Source: Neobacillus niacini (lineage in GTDB: Bacteria; Bacillota; Bacilli; Bacillales; Cytobacillaceae). Taken from it: DNA of 64,000 nucleotides. Position numbers and translations under genes: made by a program. Within the stretch, counting starts at the first letter, position 1, and each line of letters starts with the position of its first letter. Shown here piece by piece: positions 53,501 through 63,968 of the stretch. The stretch lies in contig NZ_JACWFG010000014.1 in the NCBI RefSeq assembly GCF_019749295.1, positions 29,863-93,862 of the forward strand, read 5' to 3'. The notes below the pieces were generated by a model. The model was not told the origin of the DNA. It was given only the letters and a program-made list of their open reading frames with translations, and made no database searches.

Positions 53501-54092
53501 AGCTATAGATATCGGCTTTGGTTATAAGAAGAATTCCTGGATTTTCAGGCATGTTCATATGAGTGTTAGTAGAGGAGAAATCGTCGGTCTCGTCGGCCCC
53601 AGCGGTGCTGGAAAGACAACCCTTGGGAAAATTCTTTCGGGGTATGAGAAGCCATCAGAAGGGCTTGTAAGGCTGAATGGCTCACCATTGCCAAGCAAGG
53701 GCTATCATCCTGTCCAGCTTGTCTTCCAGCATCCTGAAAAGGCAGTAAATCCGAAATGGAGAATGAAGGAAATCCTCCATGAAGGCTGGAATCCTGATGA
53801 TGAATTACTAGAAAGGCTGGGAATTGAAAAGGATTGGCTGCGCCGCTGGCCCAATGAGTTATCAGGCGGGGAATTGCAGCGCTTTTGTGTAGCTAGGGCA
53901 CTCGGCCCTTCGACGCAGTTTCTAATTGCAGATGAGATGACAACGATGCTGGATTCTATTACTCAAGCACAAATATGGCAGGTGGTTCTTGATATGGCCC
54001 AAAAGCGTAATATGGGAATACTTGTTATAAGTCATGAAGCACACCTATTGAATCGGATTTGCAGTAGAATTATTGATATATCTCAAGTATAA
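53490..54092 (+). CDS. ABC ATPase, NikE/CntF-like (short)
   Basis: 200 residues: Walker A GPSGAGKTT, signature LSGGELQRFCVARAL, Walker B FLIADEMTTMLD. It lacks the C-terminal extension of its partner and is 50 or so residues shorter than typical NikE, as if cut to the bare nucleotide-binding domain. In Walker B the usual EPT is EMT. Last gene of the transporter operon. Confidence 0.85.
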   Translation: MQLEAIDIGFGYKKNSWIFRHVHMSVSRGEIVGLVGPSGAGKTTLGKILSGYEKPSEGLVRLNGSPLPSKGYHPVQLVFQHPEKAVNPKWRMKEILHEGWNPDDELLERLGIEKDWLRRWPNELSGGELQRFCVARALGPSTQFLIADEMTTMLDSITQAQIWQVVLDMAQKRNMGILVISHEAHLLNRICSRIIDISQV

Positions 54093-54136
54093 AAATCTCT
54101 TGAAACGTAATTAGAGAGTTCTAAGGAGAAAACCAT

Positions 54137-55357
54137 ATGGAAAAATTGAAGAATTATCGTTTTCCAATTATTTTGTTGGTATCCATTTTGATAGGGGCAA
54201 TTGTAGGTTTGACAATGAAGGAAGATGCAGTAGTCTTTCAGCCGATTGGTGATGTCTTTTTAAATCTATTATTCACAATTATTGTCCCGCTGATTTTCTT
54301 TACGATTTCATCATCGATTGCAAATATGAATGGAGCCAAACGATTAGGTAAAATTATCGGCTGGATGTTTGGGACGTTCTTATTTACAGGCCTTGTTGCT
54401 GCTATTTATATGTATTTTGTCGTAAAATTTGTGAACCCTGGTGAGGGTGTTAATTTAAAGCTGGTGAAACCGGAAGCTGCTGAGGGATTAAATCCAGTCG
54501 CACAAATTGTTAAAACCTTTACAGTGCCTGACTTTGTTGAGCTGTTCTCAAGAAGCAATATGTTAGCACTTATTGTGATTTCTATCTTGGTTGGGTTTGC
54601 GGCTCAATCAGTTGGAGAGAAGGGTAAGGCGTTTACGAGCTTTTTAAGCTCAGGTTCTGAGGTGATGATGAAGGTTGTTTCCTTAATCATGTACTTAGCA
54701 CCAATAGGTCTAGGAGCTTATTTTGCAACATTGGTTGGGCAGTATGGGGCTATTTTATTAGGTTCATACATCAAGGCTGGAGTGACCTATTATGCTGCTT
54801 CCATTGTCTATTTCTTTTTAGCCTTTACGATTTATGCCTTTATGGCGGGCAAAGGGAAAGGGATTAGGGTGTTTTGGAGCAATATGCTGGCACCATCAAT
54901 TACGGCGCTTGCTACCTGCTCTAGTGCTGCCTCCATTCCTGTTAATCTAGAAGCATCAAAAAGAATGGGAATTAAAGAAGACATACGTGATACAACGATT
55001 CCGTTAGGGGCGGCTTTACACAAGGATGGCTCTGTACTGGGCGGTGTGTTAAAGATCGTATTCTTGTTTGGTATCTTTGATATGAATCAAACAGGGATTG
55101 GCACCTTTTTCTTAATTATAAGTGTTTCTCTATTAGTTGGAGCGGTTATGGGAGCTATTCCAAGCGGCGGAATGATCGGAGAAATGTTGATTTTAAGTTT
55201 ATTTGGATTCCCTCCTGAGGCACTTCCGATTATTGCGGCGATCTCTACGTTAATCGATCCGCCTGCAACGATGTTGAATGCCAGCGGCGACAATGTTGCC
55301 GGGATGATGGTATCAAGAATGGTAGAGGGCAAGAATTGGCTTAAAAAAATAGCATAA
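54137..55357 (+). CDS. Dicarboxylate/amino acid:cation symporter (DAACS family)
   Basis: 406 residues with about eight membrane helices and two hairpin loops. Family motifs: the Ser-rich HP1 TCSSAASIPVNLE, the NMDG-like region ATTPLGAALHKDGS in the form TIPLGAALHKDGSVLGG, and DPPATMLNASGD. Imports glutamate/aspartate or C4-dicarboxylates with Na+ or H+. ATG follows AAGGAG. It adjoins gdhA (convergent), a fitting partner for glutamate use. Confidence 0.9.
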   Translation: MEKLKNYRFPIILLVSILIGAIVGLTMKEDAVVFQPIGDVFLNLLFTIIVPLIFFTISSSIANMNGAKRLGKIIGWMFGTFLFTGLVAAIYMYFVVKFVNPGEGVNLKLVKPEAAEGLNPVAQIVKTFTVPDFVELFSRSNMLALIVISILVGFAAQSVGEKGKAFTSFLSSGSEVMMKVVSLIMYLAPIGLGAYFATLVGQYGAILLGSYIKAGVTYYAASIVYFFLAFTIYAFMAGKGKGIRVFWSNMLAPSITALATCSSAASIPVNLEASKRMGIKEDIRDTTIPLGAALHKDGSVLGGVLKIVFLFGIFDMNQTGIGTFFLIISVSLLVGAVMGAIPSGGMIGEMLILSLFGFPPEALPIIAAISTLIDPPATMLNASGDNVAGMMVSRMVEGKNWLKKIA

Positions 55358-55360
55358 AAT

Positions 55361-55393
55361 AAGGGTGCTCCATCTCGGAGCACCCTTATGTTT

Positions 55394-55395
<2 letters not shown>
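55361..55395. terminator. Terminator between the symporter and gdhA
   Basis: AAGGGTGCTCC (55361-55371) pairs perfectly with GGAGCACCCTT (55377-55387), followed by ATGTTTTT. Confidence 0.9.
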
Positions 55396-56818
<1,423 letters not shown>

Positions 56819-56884
56819 TTAGATTATTGATATCAGTTATTTTATAATTAAATAATAATCTTAACAATGCTAATAATAGATGAA

Positions 56885-56907
56885 ATTCATCTCATGATGA
56901 GATGAAT
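56885..56907. promoter_or_regulatory. GltC-type operator, 23-bp perfect palindrome
   Basis: Centred on 56896, with ATCTC-ATGAT-GAGAT (56889-56903) at its core and arms of 11 bases. It lies 14 bases before gltC and about 110 bases before gdhA. ATCTC-N5-GAGAT dyads are the form of B. subtilis GltC sites. Confidence 0.75.
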
Positions 56908-56920
56908 CGAGGTGAACCCT

Positions 56921-57826
56921 TTGGAATTACGACAAATTCAATACTTTATGGAAGTAGCCAAGCGTGAACATGTTACCGATGCGGCAATGGCTCTGCATGT
57001 AGCGCAATCGGCCGTAAGCCGGCAAATTTTTAATCTTGAAAAAGAACTCGGCGTTAATTTATTCATCCGCGAGGGACGGAATGTCAAACTGACCATGATC
57101 GGGCAGATGTTTCTAGAGCATATGGAACAAGCGATGAAAGTAATTGATGAAGCACAACGAGAAATTGAGGAATACTTAGATCCCTTGAAAGGGACGATTC
57201 GTATAGGTTTTCCCAGCAGCTTGGCTGCATATACGCTTCCTACTTCCATTTCTGCCTTTCGCGAACACTATCCTCAGGTGAAATTTCAACTTAAGCAAGG
57301 AACCTACAAAGAGTTGATTGAGGGCGTTATGAATGGTGATTTCGATATGGCATTAATCGGACCTGTTCCAAAGCATGAGAAGAAGGTGCAGGGGACAACA
57401 TTATTTACCGATAATATTGTGGCGCTATTACCAACTAGTCATTCTTTAGCCAAACAGTCAGCGATTAAATTAAGCCAGCTGCGTGAAGAATCCTTTGTCA
57501 TGTTTCCAAAGGATTACATATTACGAGAAATTATTGTTCAAGCCTGTGAGCAGCTAGGCTTCCAGCCAAAGGTATCTTTTGAGGGAGTAGATATTGATTC
57601 CATTAAAGGATTGGTTTCAGCAGGTCTGGGAATTACATTAATTCCAGAAATTACACTGGTGGATGGATATCCGCGCTCAACTGTTAAAATTCCTATTATT
57701 GAGCCTGAGGTAACCCGTACGGTTGGAGTGATTGTTTCCCGAGAACGTAAGATGCTCCCTACGGTCAGACTATTTTATGATTTCTTAAAAGACTTCTTTA
57801 CCAGATTGGACCGCTATCAAATGTAA
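56921..57826 (+). CDS. gltC: LysR-family regulator GltC
   Basis: About 301 residues, wHTH at 1-60 (ELRQIQYFMEVAKREHVTDAAMALHVAQSAVSRQI) and a two-lobe effector domain. Strongly resembles B. subtilis GltC along its length (LDPLKGTIRIGFPSSLA; GLVSAGLGITLIPE). TTG 56921 gives MELRQIQYF, matching B. subtilis, with GAGGTGA 6 bases upstream. In B. subtilis GltC activates the divergent gltAB; here the divergent gene is gdhA, so this copy probably controls that enzyme. Confidence 0.88.
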   Translation: MELRQIQYFMEVAKREHVTDAAMALHVAQSAVSRQIFNLEKELGVNLFIREGRNVKLTMIGQMFLEHMEQAMKVIDEAQREIEEYLDPLKGTIRIGFPSSLAAYTLPTSISAFREHYPQVKFQLKQGTYKELIEGVMNGDFDMALIGPVPKHEKKVQGTTLFTDNIVALLPTSHSLAKQSAIKLSQLREESFVMFPKDYILREIIVQACEQLGFQPKVSFEGVDIDSIKGLVSAGLGITLIPEITLVDGYPRSTVKIPIIEPEVTRTVGVIVSRERKMLPTVRLFYDFLKDFFTRLDRYQM

Positions 57827-57853
57827 AAAGCCCAACTTTTCAGCTGGGCTTTA
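57826..57853. terminator. Terminator between gltC and pepT
   Basis: AAAGCCCA pairs with TGGGCTTT (57828-57851), extended by the AGCTG/CAACT middle; convergent genes share it. Confidence 0.85.
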
Positions 57854-57855
57854 TT

Positions 57856-59082
57856 TTATGCTTTTTGTTCAAAAAGTTTCGTAATTTCGATAACAGTGTT
57901 TGCAGATTTAATCATATTATCAACAGAGATAAATTCATACTTTCCATGGAAGTTCTCTCCGCCAGTGAAGATGTTTGGAGTGGGCAGCCCCATATAAGAA
58001 AGCTGTGAACCATCCGTACCGCCGCGGATTGGTTTAATCAGCGGTTTGATATCGAGGTTCTCCATCGCCTGCTGTGCAATGTCGACAATCTCCATAACCG
58101 GTTTGATTCTTTCACCCATATTGTAATATTGATCGTTCATTTCTAATTGGACGGTGTCTTTGCCGTATCTTTCATTTAACAATTCCACAATATCCTTAAT
58201 CCTCTTTTTTCTTGCTTCAAAGATTTCTTTGTCATGGTCACGGATAATATAGGACAGCTTTGTTTGCTCGACATCTCCGTTGAAGGAGATTAAATGGTAA
58301 AAACCTTCATACCCTTCTGTATGTTCAGGTGCCTCCAGGGCTGGAAGCTGGCTATGTAGTTCCATGGCAATCTTCATTGAATTGACCATTTTATCTTTTG
58401 CTGAGCCTGGATGGATGTTAGTGCCTTTAACGGTAATTTTAGCAGCCGCAGCATTAAAGCTTTCGTATTCTAATTCTCCCAGCGGACCTCCATCCACAGT
58501 GTACGCGTATTTGGCATTGAAGGCCGCAACGTCAAACTTATGTGGTCCTCTGCCAATCTCTTCATCCGGTGTGAACGCAACGCGGACCTTACCGTGCTTA
58601 ATTTCTGGATGTTGAATAAGATAGGACATCGCGGTCATGATTTCAGCAATTCCCGCTTTGTTGTCAGCACCTAGCAGGGTTGTGCCGTCTGTGGTAATAA
58701 GTGTGTGACCTTTATAGCTCGGCAGGCTTGGAAAATCCTTCGTAGACATCGTGACGCTTGGGTTCAGTGCGATATCAGACCCATTATAGTTTTCAATAAT
58801 TTGCGGATTCACGTTCTTGCCTGTGAAATCGGTTGCAGTATCAACGTGAGCTAAGAAGCCAATCGTTGGCACATCCTTATCCGTATTAGATGGGAGGGTT
58901 GCCATCACATACCCATTTTCATCAATGGTTACCTCTTCCATCCCAATCGACTTTAACTCCTCCACCAGCATGTTCGCTAATGTCAGCTGCCCAGGTGTCG
59001 AAGGACAGTTTTCATTGCTCTCATTCGACTGCGTATCCACCTTTACATACGAAGTAAACCTCTCAATGATCTCATTCTTCAT
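57856..59082 (-). CDS. pepT: Tripeptide aminopeptidase (peptidase T)
   Basis: M20-family zinc exopeptidase freeing the N-terminal residue of tripeptides. 408 residues. Metal and catalytic motifs: [40 protein letters not shown] and the C-terminal [15 protein letters not shown] 59082 lies after AGGGGCG. Cytosolic; completes degradation of peptides taken up by the Opp systems. Confidence 0.95.
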   Translation of the reverse strand: MKNEIIERFTSYVKVDTQSNESNENCPSTPGQLTLANMLVEELKSIGMEEVTIDENGYVMATLPSNTDKDVPTIGFLAHVDTATDFTGKNVNPQIIENYNGSDIALNPSVTMSTKDFPSLPSYKGHTLITTDGTTLLGADNKAGIAEIMTAMSYLIQHPEIKHGKVRVAFTPDEEIGRGPHKFDVAAFNAKYAYTVDGGPLGELEYESFNAAAAKITVKGTNIHPGSAKDKMVNSMKIAMELHSQLPALEAPEHTEGYEGFYHLISFNGDVEQTKLSYIIRDHDKEIFEARKKRIKDIVELLNERYGKDTVQLEMNDQYYNMGERIKPVMEIVDIAQQAMENLDIKPLIKPIRGGTDGSQLSYMGLPTPNIFTGGENFHGKYEFISVDNMIKSANTVIEITKLFEQKA

Positions 59083-59217
59083 GTTTCCTACACGCCCCTT
59101 TCGTAATTACAAATTAATAATAGCATGTGAAGTGTGGCGGGCGGAAATTGGAAGTGGTTTTGGTTTTGCTTAAAATAGGTAATTTTGGGTTGGGGTACTG
59201 GCGGGTAAGGAGTGTTT

Positions 59218-59660
59218 ACTCTCGGATGGCAGAAGATACTCTCGGATAAGGAGGGTATACTCTCGGATGGCGGAAAACACTCTCGGATAAGGAGGGTTTA
59301 CTCTCGGATGGCGGAAAACACTCTCGGATAAGGAGGGTTTACTCTCGGATGGCAGAAAATACTCTCGGATAAGGAGGGTTTACTCTCGGATGGCGGAAAA
59401 CACTCTCGGATAGGGAGATTTACTCTCGGATGGCGGGAAAACACTCTCGAATAGGGAGATTTACTCTCGGATGGCGGGAAAACACTCTCGGATAGGGAGA
59501 TTTACTCTCAGATGGTGAAAAACACTCTCGGATAGGGAGATTTACTCTCGGATGACGGAAAACACTCTCGGATAGGGAGATTTACTCTCGGATGGCGGAA
59601 AACACTCTTGGATAGGGAGGTTTACTCTCGGATGGCGGAAAACACTCTCGGATAGGAAGA
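59218..59660. repeat. 20/41-bp tandem repeat array at the 3' end of NERD gene 3
   Basis: ACTCTCGGAT or a one-base variant starts 22 times between 59218 and 59644 at 20-21-bp steps. Two half units alternate, one continuing GGCGGAAAAC and the other AAGGAGGGTTT or AGGGAGATTT, giving an 11-fold 40-41-bp repeat. The second half type changes from AAGGAGGGTTT (left) to TAGGGAGATTT (right), showing spread of a variant inside the array. No inverted repeat, no spacers. The last unit ends 3 bases from the NERD stop. Confidence 0.92.
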
Positions 59661-59663
59661 TAC

Positions 59664-60620
59664 CTATTTAAAGGGAAACCTTTTAAAGTCCATGGAATAG
59701 AACCTGTTTCGAAATGTACCTTTTGTTTGCAGAGGCAAGCTTTGTAAAATCCTTGTAGCTGTGTGAATATCCACCCCCAAAAACTCTCGACACTCCCGAT
59801 TTGTTATCGTCCGCTTCACCACTAAAAACCACTCTACTAAAGCCCCGCGATGTGCCAGATGATTATTCACCTTACAAAATTTGCAATGCCAGGTTCTAGG
59901 TACTTTAATCATCCCAAGCTTCCCGCATGACGCACACCTCACTCCTGGTTGAATATCACCTATAGGAATTTGGTAAGATTCACAAACGGGTTTGGGAATA
60001 TAGGTTTGATGACACTTCAATAATTCAGATGACAGCCAGTTAAAAGTAGAGGTATTCAGTCCCTTTCCCTGCTGAGGAAGTCCCTTGATAAACGGCGGGA
60101 TTAAGTTCGGAAAGAGGATCTTGGTGTCGGCAGGTGGAATTTCGACATGCTGCTTGGGATAGGCTAAAACAATAGCACCATAAAGAGGTAAATCAATTTT
60201 GCGCTGTGACAACCAGGCTGACATAAGCTCCATATTCCGTTCTAATTGTACTACTGGACTCTCATAATACTTGATTTGTCCGTCCTCCCGCTTTTGAATA
60301 AGCTGTGGAGGGTTATCCCGGAATTCTAAACTGCCTGCAAGATTCTTGGTTTCTAAAACGACGCCGTAATGGGGTGTTTTTAATAAGTGGTCAATTTGAA
60401 AGTAAGTGTCTGATGAGAGTGATAAGTCGTGGAAAATGTTGTTTTTAAAAGGAAATGTGTATCGCTGCAGGACTTCTGCTACCTGCTGTTCACCACCAAT
60501 GCCTGCCTCAATGATTGATTGCTTTGAAGCTAGTATCGAAACTGTTGGATGTGTAATGGGAAGCCTGCTTTGGGCGGCAATCAAGCCCTTTAGTGTTAGT
60601 GAGTCTGAACGTTCTTTCAT
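59664..60620 (-). CDS. NERD-domain nuclease-like protein with zinc ribbon and winged HTH (copy 3)
   Basis: 318 residues, a more distant member of the same family as 2966-3868. Putative catalytic residues: Glu in GIGGEQQVAE, Asp in YFQIDHLL, and E-x-K in VVLETKNLAGSLEF. A zinc ribbon CASCGKLGMIKVPRTWHCKFC (about 235-257) is followed by a clear HTH-like segment ITNRECREFLGVDIHTATRILQSL (about 275-300). The stop TAG sits in AAATAGGTATC, the same string as at the stop of copy 1, and the repeat array begins at once. DNA binding by the C-terminus is inferred. Confidence 0.83.
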   Translation of the reverse strand: MKERSDSLTLKGLIAAQSRLPITHPTVSILASKQSIIEAGIGGEQQVAEVLQRYTFPFKNNIFHDLSLSSDTYFQIDHLLKTPHYGVVLETKNLAGSLEFRDNPPQLIQKREDGQIKYYESPVVQLERNMELMSAWLSQRKIDLPLYGAIVLAYPKQHVEIPPADTKILFPNLIPPFIKGLPQQGKGLNTSTFNWLSSELLKCHQTYIPKPVCESYQIPIGDIQPGVRCASCGKLGMIKVPRTWHCKFCKVNNHLAHRGALVEWFLVVKRTITNRECREFLGVDIHTATRILQSLPLQTKGTFRNRFYSMDFKRFPFK

Positions 60621-60706
60621 TTTTCACCTCCACACGTATCCTAGCACATCCCCACCCTAAAATATATAAACTTCATAATTTTGTAAAAAATAAAACTTGT
60701 CTTATA

Positions 60707-60756
60707 TTGACCACATCAGTCAACGGGAGTAAACTAGAATTGACTGATGTGGTCAA
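60707..60756. promoter_or_regulatory. TetR operator, perfect 17-bp inverted repeats
   Basis: TTGACCACATCAGTCAA (60707-60723) and its exact complement TTGACTGATGTGGTCAA (60740-60756) with 16 bases between. Each arm is itself a rough TTGAC...GTCAA dyad, so two regulator dimers could bind. The second arm is 24 bases before the tetR start. Confidence 0.85.
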
Positions 60757-60780
60757 CGCCTATGAAAGGAGGCAGCCTAT

Positions 60781-61404
60781 ATGTTTTCAAAGTTTTTAAG
60801 CCTGGATTTGGAGAAACAGGACCGCATTATTAACGCAGCGATCAAGGAATTTGCCCAAAAAGGGTATGACAGTGCCTCGACGAATGAAATTGTCAAAGAA
60901 GCTGGAATCTCGAAAGGGCTGCTTTTTCATTATTTCCAAAGTAAGAAACAGCTGTTTTTCTTCCTGTTTGACTATTGCTATAAGCTAGTTGCGGATGAGT
61001 TCTATAAAAAGGTCGATTTAACGGAACGAGATTTTTTTAAGAGAGTCCGACAAGCTGTACACATTAAAATGGACCTGCAATCGAAATATCCAGAAATCTT
61101 AACGTTTATCCAAGAGGCCTTTATGCAGGATTCCCCAGAGATTAAAGTAGAATTTGATAAAAAGAAACAGGAACTTAACGCTATTAATATTGGGATTATT
61201 TATGATGGAATCGATCTTTCGAAATTCAGGGAGGATGTTGATCCTCAAAAAATCTTAAAGATTATTTCATGGACGTTTGAAAAAATGAGTGACGAGGAGC
61301 TCCTCAAAGCGAAAATGATTCCTGGTCACAAGATTGATTACGATAAAGTCTTTCTAGAAGCTGAAGAGTATTTTGAGGTTTTTATTAAATGCTTTTATAA
61401 ATAA
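60781..61404 (+). CDS. TetR/AcrR-family regulator
   Basis: 207 residues: N-terminal HTH (RIINAAIKEFAQKGYDSASTNEIVKEAGISKGLLFHYFQSKKQLF) and an all-helical ligand domain. First gene of an operon with an ABC-2 exporter; probably represses it through the inverted repeat upstream. ATG follows AAAGGAGG. Confidence 0.92.
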   Translation: MFSKFLSLDLEKQDRIINAAIKEFAQKGYDSASTNEIVKEAGISKGLLFHYFQSKKQLFFFLFDYCYKLVADEFYKKVDLTERDFFKRVRQAVHIKMDLQSKYPEILTFIQEAFMQDSPEIKVEFDKKKQELNAINIGIIYDGIDLSKFREDVDPQKILKIISWTFEKMSDEELLKAKMIPGHKIDYDKVFLEAEEYFEVFIKCFYK

Positions 61405-61417
61405 GGGGGCTGTAACG

Positions 61418-62302
61418 ATGAATGTGATTGAGATTAAGAATCTAACAAAGACCTACGGCAAAGCAAGAGGAATCAGTGATGTCAGCTTTAATGTCGAGGA
61501 AGGTGAGATTTTTGGCTTCATCGGTCCAAATGGTGCCGGGAAATCGACTACCATTCGGACACTCCTTTCACTCATTTACCCTACCAGCGGCAGTGCCACT
61601 ATTTTTGGAAAGGACACTGTACAATTTGCCCCTGAAATCAAAAAGGAAATAGGCTATTTACCTTCCGAAGTATTTTACTATGACAATATGAAGGTTAAGG
61701 ATCTATTGAACTACTCAGCTAGTTTTTATAAAAAAGACTGTAGTAAGAGAATAAAAGAGTTGGCTGAGATTATGGACTTAGACCTAAGCAAAAAAATTGA
61801 TGACCTTTCACTGGGAAATAAAAAGAAGGTTGGAATCGTTCAGGGACTGCTGCATGAGCCAAAACTGATTATTCTCGATGAACCTACGAGCGGACTTGAT
61901 CCGCTTATGCAGCAGAAGTTTTTTGAATTGCTGGAGGAGGAGAATCAAAAAGGTGCGACGATTCTATTTTCCTCTCATATTCTAACCGAGGTTCAACGTC
62001 TTTGTAATCGGGTTGCGATTATTAAAGAAGGCAAGATTGTTACCGTAGAAAAGATAAGCACATTGAAGGAAAACACCTATAAAAAGTTCAAAGTAGAAAC
62101 AAAAGATACCATTGACCCCCATTACTTTAGCCTTCCAGGAGTGAATAAATTAGAGGCAAAAGAAAACCTCACAAGCTTTTTATTTAAAGGCAATATTAAT
62201 GACGTTATGAGGAAACTTGCTGACATAGAAATTACAAATCTATGGATTGAAGAGCCAGACCTTGAGGAGATTTTCATGCATTATTATGAGAAGGAGGCGT
62301 AA
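61418..62302 (+). CDS. ABC-2 exporter ATPase
   Basis: About 294 residues: Walker A GPNGAGKST, signature LSLGNKKKVGIVQGLL, Walker B LIILDEPTSGLD, H-loop LFSSHILTEV, and a DUF4162-like C-terminal part (about 220-294). ATG 61418 with GGGGGC upstream; the frame opening at 61373 inside tetR is not used. Drives the two permeases that follow. Confidence 0.92.
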   Translation: MNVIEIKNLTKTYGKARGISDVSFNVEEGEIFGFIGPNGAGKSTTIRTLLSLIYPTSGSATIFGKDTVQFAPEIKKEIGYLPSEVFYYDNMKVKDLLNYSASFYKKDCSKRIKELAEIMDLDLSKKIDDLSLGNKKKVGIVQGLLHEPKLIILDEPTSGLDPLMQQKFFELLEEENQKGATILFSSHILTEVQRLCNRVAIIKEGKIVTVEKISTLKENTYKKFKVETKDTIDPHYFSLPGVNKLEAKENLTSFLFKGNINDVMRKLADIEITNLWIEEPDLEEIFMHYYEKEA

Positions 62303-62307
62303 AAACA

Positions 62308-63099
62308 ATGAATATATTGTTGCATGAATTAAGGGCTTATCGAAAGTCTACAATTATTTGGACAGTATCATTGATTGCCATCACGGCACTTTTTATGTCA
62401 TTTTATCCTTCTTTTGAAAAAGAGTCTGAGGGGTTTAGAAACATCCTGGAAGGCTACCCTGCTGCATTTCGGGATGCGCTTGGGATCAATCTTGATACAT
62501 TCTTTTCTGTGTTAGGACTCTACTCGTATGGTTTAACGTATATCACGATGTGTGGAGCGATACAGGCGATGAATATTGGTGCTTCCATCGTCAGCAAAGA
62601 AACTCGGGAAAAAACGGCAGACTTTTTACTAACTAAGCCAGTTACTCGTACAACCATTTTAACCTCAAAACTGCTTGCAGCGTTAATCTCAATCCTAATT
62701 ACCAATGGAATTTATTTAGCGGCTTCAACCTTGGTGATGAATCAGGTTAAGAGTGCGGATTTTAACAGCAAAATTTTCATCTTACTGTCCCTTACCTTGT
62801 TGTTGATTCAGCTGGTCTTTCTTGCGATTGGAATTATCATTTCTGTTTTGGTGCCTAAAATCAAATCTGTGTTAACGGTATCTCTCGGAACTGTTTTTGG
62901 CTTCTACTTTTTAGGAATCTTTAGTGCAGGTGATGAAGTGAAGCGATATATATCACCCTTCAAATATTTTGAGACTACTTATATTATGGAGAATTCCGGC
63001 TATGAAGCTTCATTTTTAATCGCAGGTGCAATCATTATTATCCTAGCGATTACTGCGAGTTATATGGTTTATATAAAAAAGGATATTCATTCTGTCTAG
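62308..63099 (+). CDS. ABC-2 permease, first subunit
   Basis: 263 residues with six hydrophobic segments, ABC2_membrane_3-like: starts NILLHELRAYRKSTIIWTVSLIAI, cytosolic SIVSKETREKTADFLLTKPVTRTTILTSKLLAA, ends in a final TM. Partner of the next gene, with which it shares the E-x-x-x-KT-x-x-FL-x-x-KP-x-x-R pattern. Confidence 0.88.
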   Translation: MNILLHELRAYRKSTIIWTVSLIAITALFMSFYPSFEKESEGFRNILEGYPAAFRDALGINLDTFFSVLGLYSYGLTYITMCGAIQAMNIGASIVSKETREKTADFLLTKPVTRTTILTSKLLAALISILITNGIYLAASTLVMNQVKSADFNSKIFILLSLTLLLIQLVFLAIGIIISVLVPKIKSVLTVSLGTVFGFYFLGIFSAGDEVKRYISPFKYFETTYIMENSGYEASFLIAGAIIIILAITASYMVYIKKDIHSV

Positions 63100-63117
63100 G
63101 AATGGAGGGATACTGTG

Positions 63118-63921
63118 ATGAACTTATACGTTAAAGAGCTTAGGTCGCATTTTAAGTCGTTAGTGATATGGAGTGTCTGTATTTTTTTAATGGTGTTGTT
63201 AGGTATGATTGAATATGAGGGGTACTCATCGTCAGGGCAATCCATTAACGATGTGATGGGGGAAATGCCACAGGCGCTGCAGGCGGTTATGGGTATAAGT
63301 GATATGGATTTATCAAAAGCAAGCGGCTATTATGGACTTCTCTATCTTTACCTGTTATTAATGACCACTATCCATGCAGCCATGCTTGGAGCTGTCATGA
63401 TTGCTAAGGAAGAGCGGGATAAAACGACGGAATTTTTATTCGTAAAGCCCATTTCAAGAACGAAGATCATTACAACGAAGTTACTAGCTGCTTTTACAAA
63501 TATTGTGATTCTTAATATAGTTACCTTGGTTTCATCTATTACTCTTGTAGGAATGTACAGTGGTGATGAAGCTGTAAATGGGGACATTTTAATGACGATG
63601 GCCGGAATGTTCTTCTTACAGCTGATCTTTTTAGTTTTTGGCAGCGCCCTTGCGGCAGTTAAGAAGCAATCAAAGAGAGCCTCATCCCTTGCAGCAGGAG
63701 TTCTCCTGCTGACCTATCTGCTATCTGTGGCCATTGATTTAAATGACAGGATAGAAATGTTGAAATATCTGACCCCTTTTAAATACTTCGAGGCAAAAAA
63801 TATAATGTTTGGCGGCGGGTTTGAGAACATCTTTGTGCTATTGTCAGTAGTTTTGATTGCAGGACTTACCGTAGTGACTTTTGTTTTTTATAAAAAAAGA
63901 GATTTGAATGTTGCTCTATAA
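63118..63921 (+). CDS. ABC-2 permease, second subunit
   Basis: About 267 residues, six hydrophobic segments, clearly paralogous to the preceding permease (IAKEERDKTTEFLFVKPISRTKIITTKLLAAF; LKYLTPFKYFEAKNIM). ATG 63118 with GGAGGG 8 bases upstream; GTG 63115 is also possible. Last gene of the tetR operon. Confidence 0.88.
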   Translation: MNLYVKELRSHFKSLVIWSVCIFLMVLLGMIEYEGYSSSGQSINDVMGEMPQALQAVMGISDMDLSKASGYYGLLYLYLLLMTTIHAAMLGAVMIAKEERDKTTEFLFVKPISRTKIITTKLLAAFTNIVILNIVTLVSSITLVGMYSGDEAVNGDILMTMAGMFFLQLIFLVFGSALAAVKKQSKRASSLAAGVLLLTYLLSVAIDLNDRIEMLKYLTPFKYFEAKNIMFGGGFENIFVLLSVVLIAGLTVVTFVFYKKRDLNVAL

Positions 63922-63968
63922 CCCGATTAATGGACACTTAATAAAAAGTGCCCCTTAATCGGGTTTTT
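63920..63968 (+). terminator. Terminator of the tetR-ABC operon
   Basis: AACCCGATTAA pairs with TTAATCGGGTT around an inner hairpin (CACTT/AAGTG), followed by TTTTT. Confidence 0.9.

Noticed and set aside
59218..59660. CRISPR array
   Set aside because: Units are contiguous repeats of 20-21 bp with no unique spacers, and no cas genes are near. The same holds for 2753-2966 and 15514-15766.
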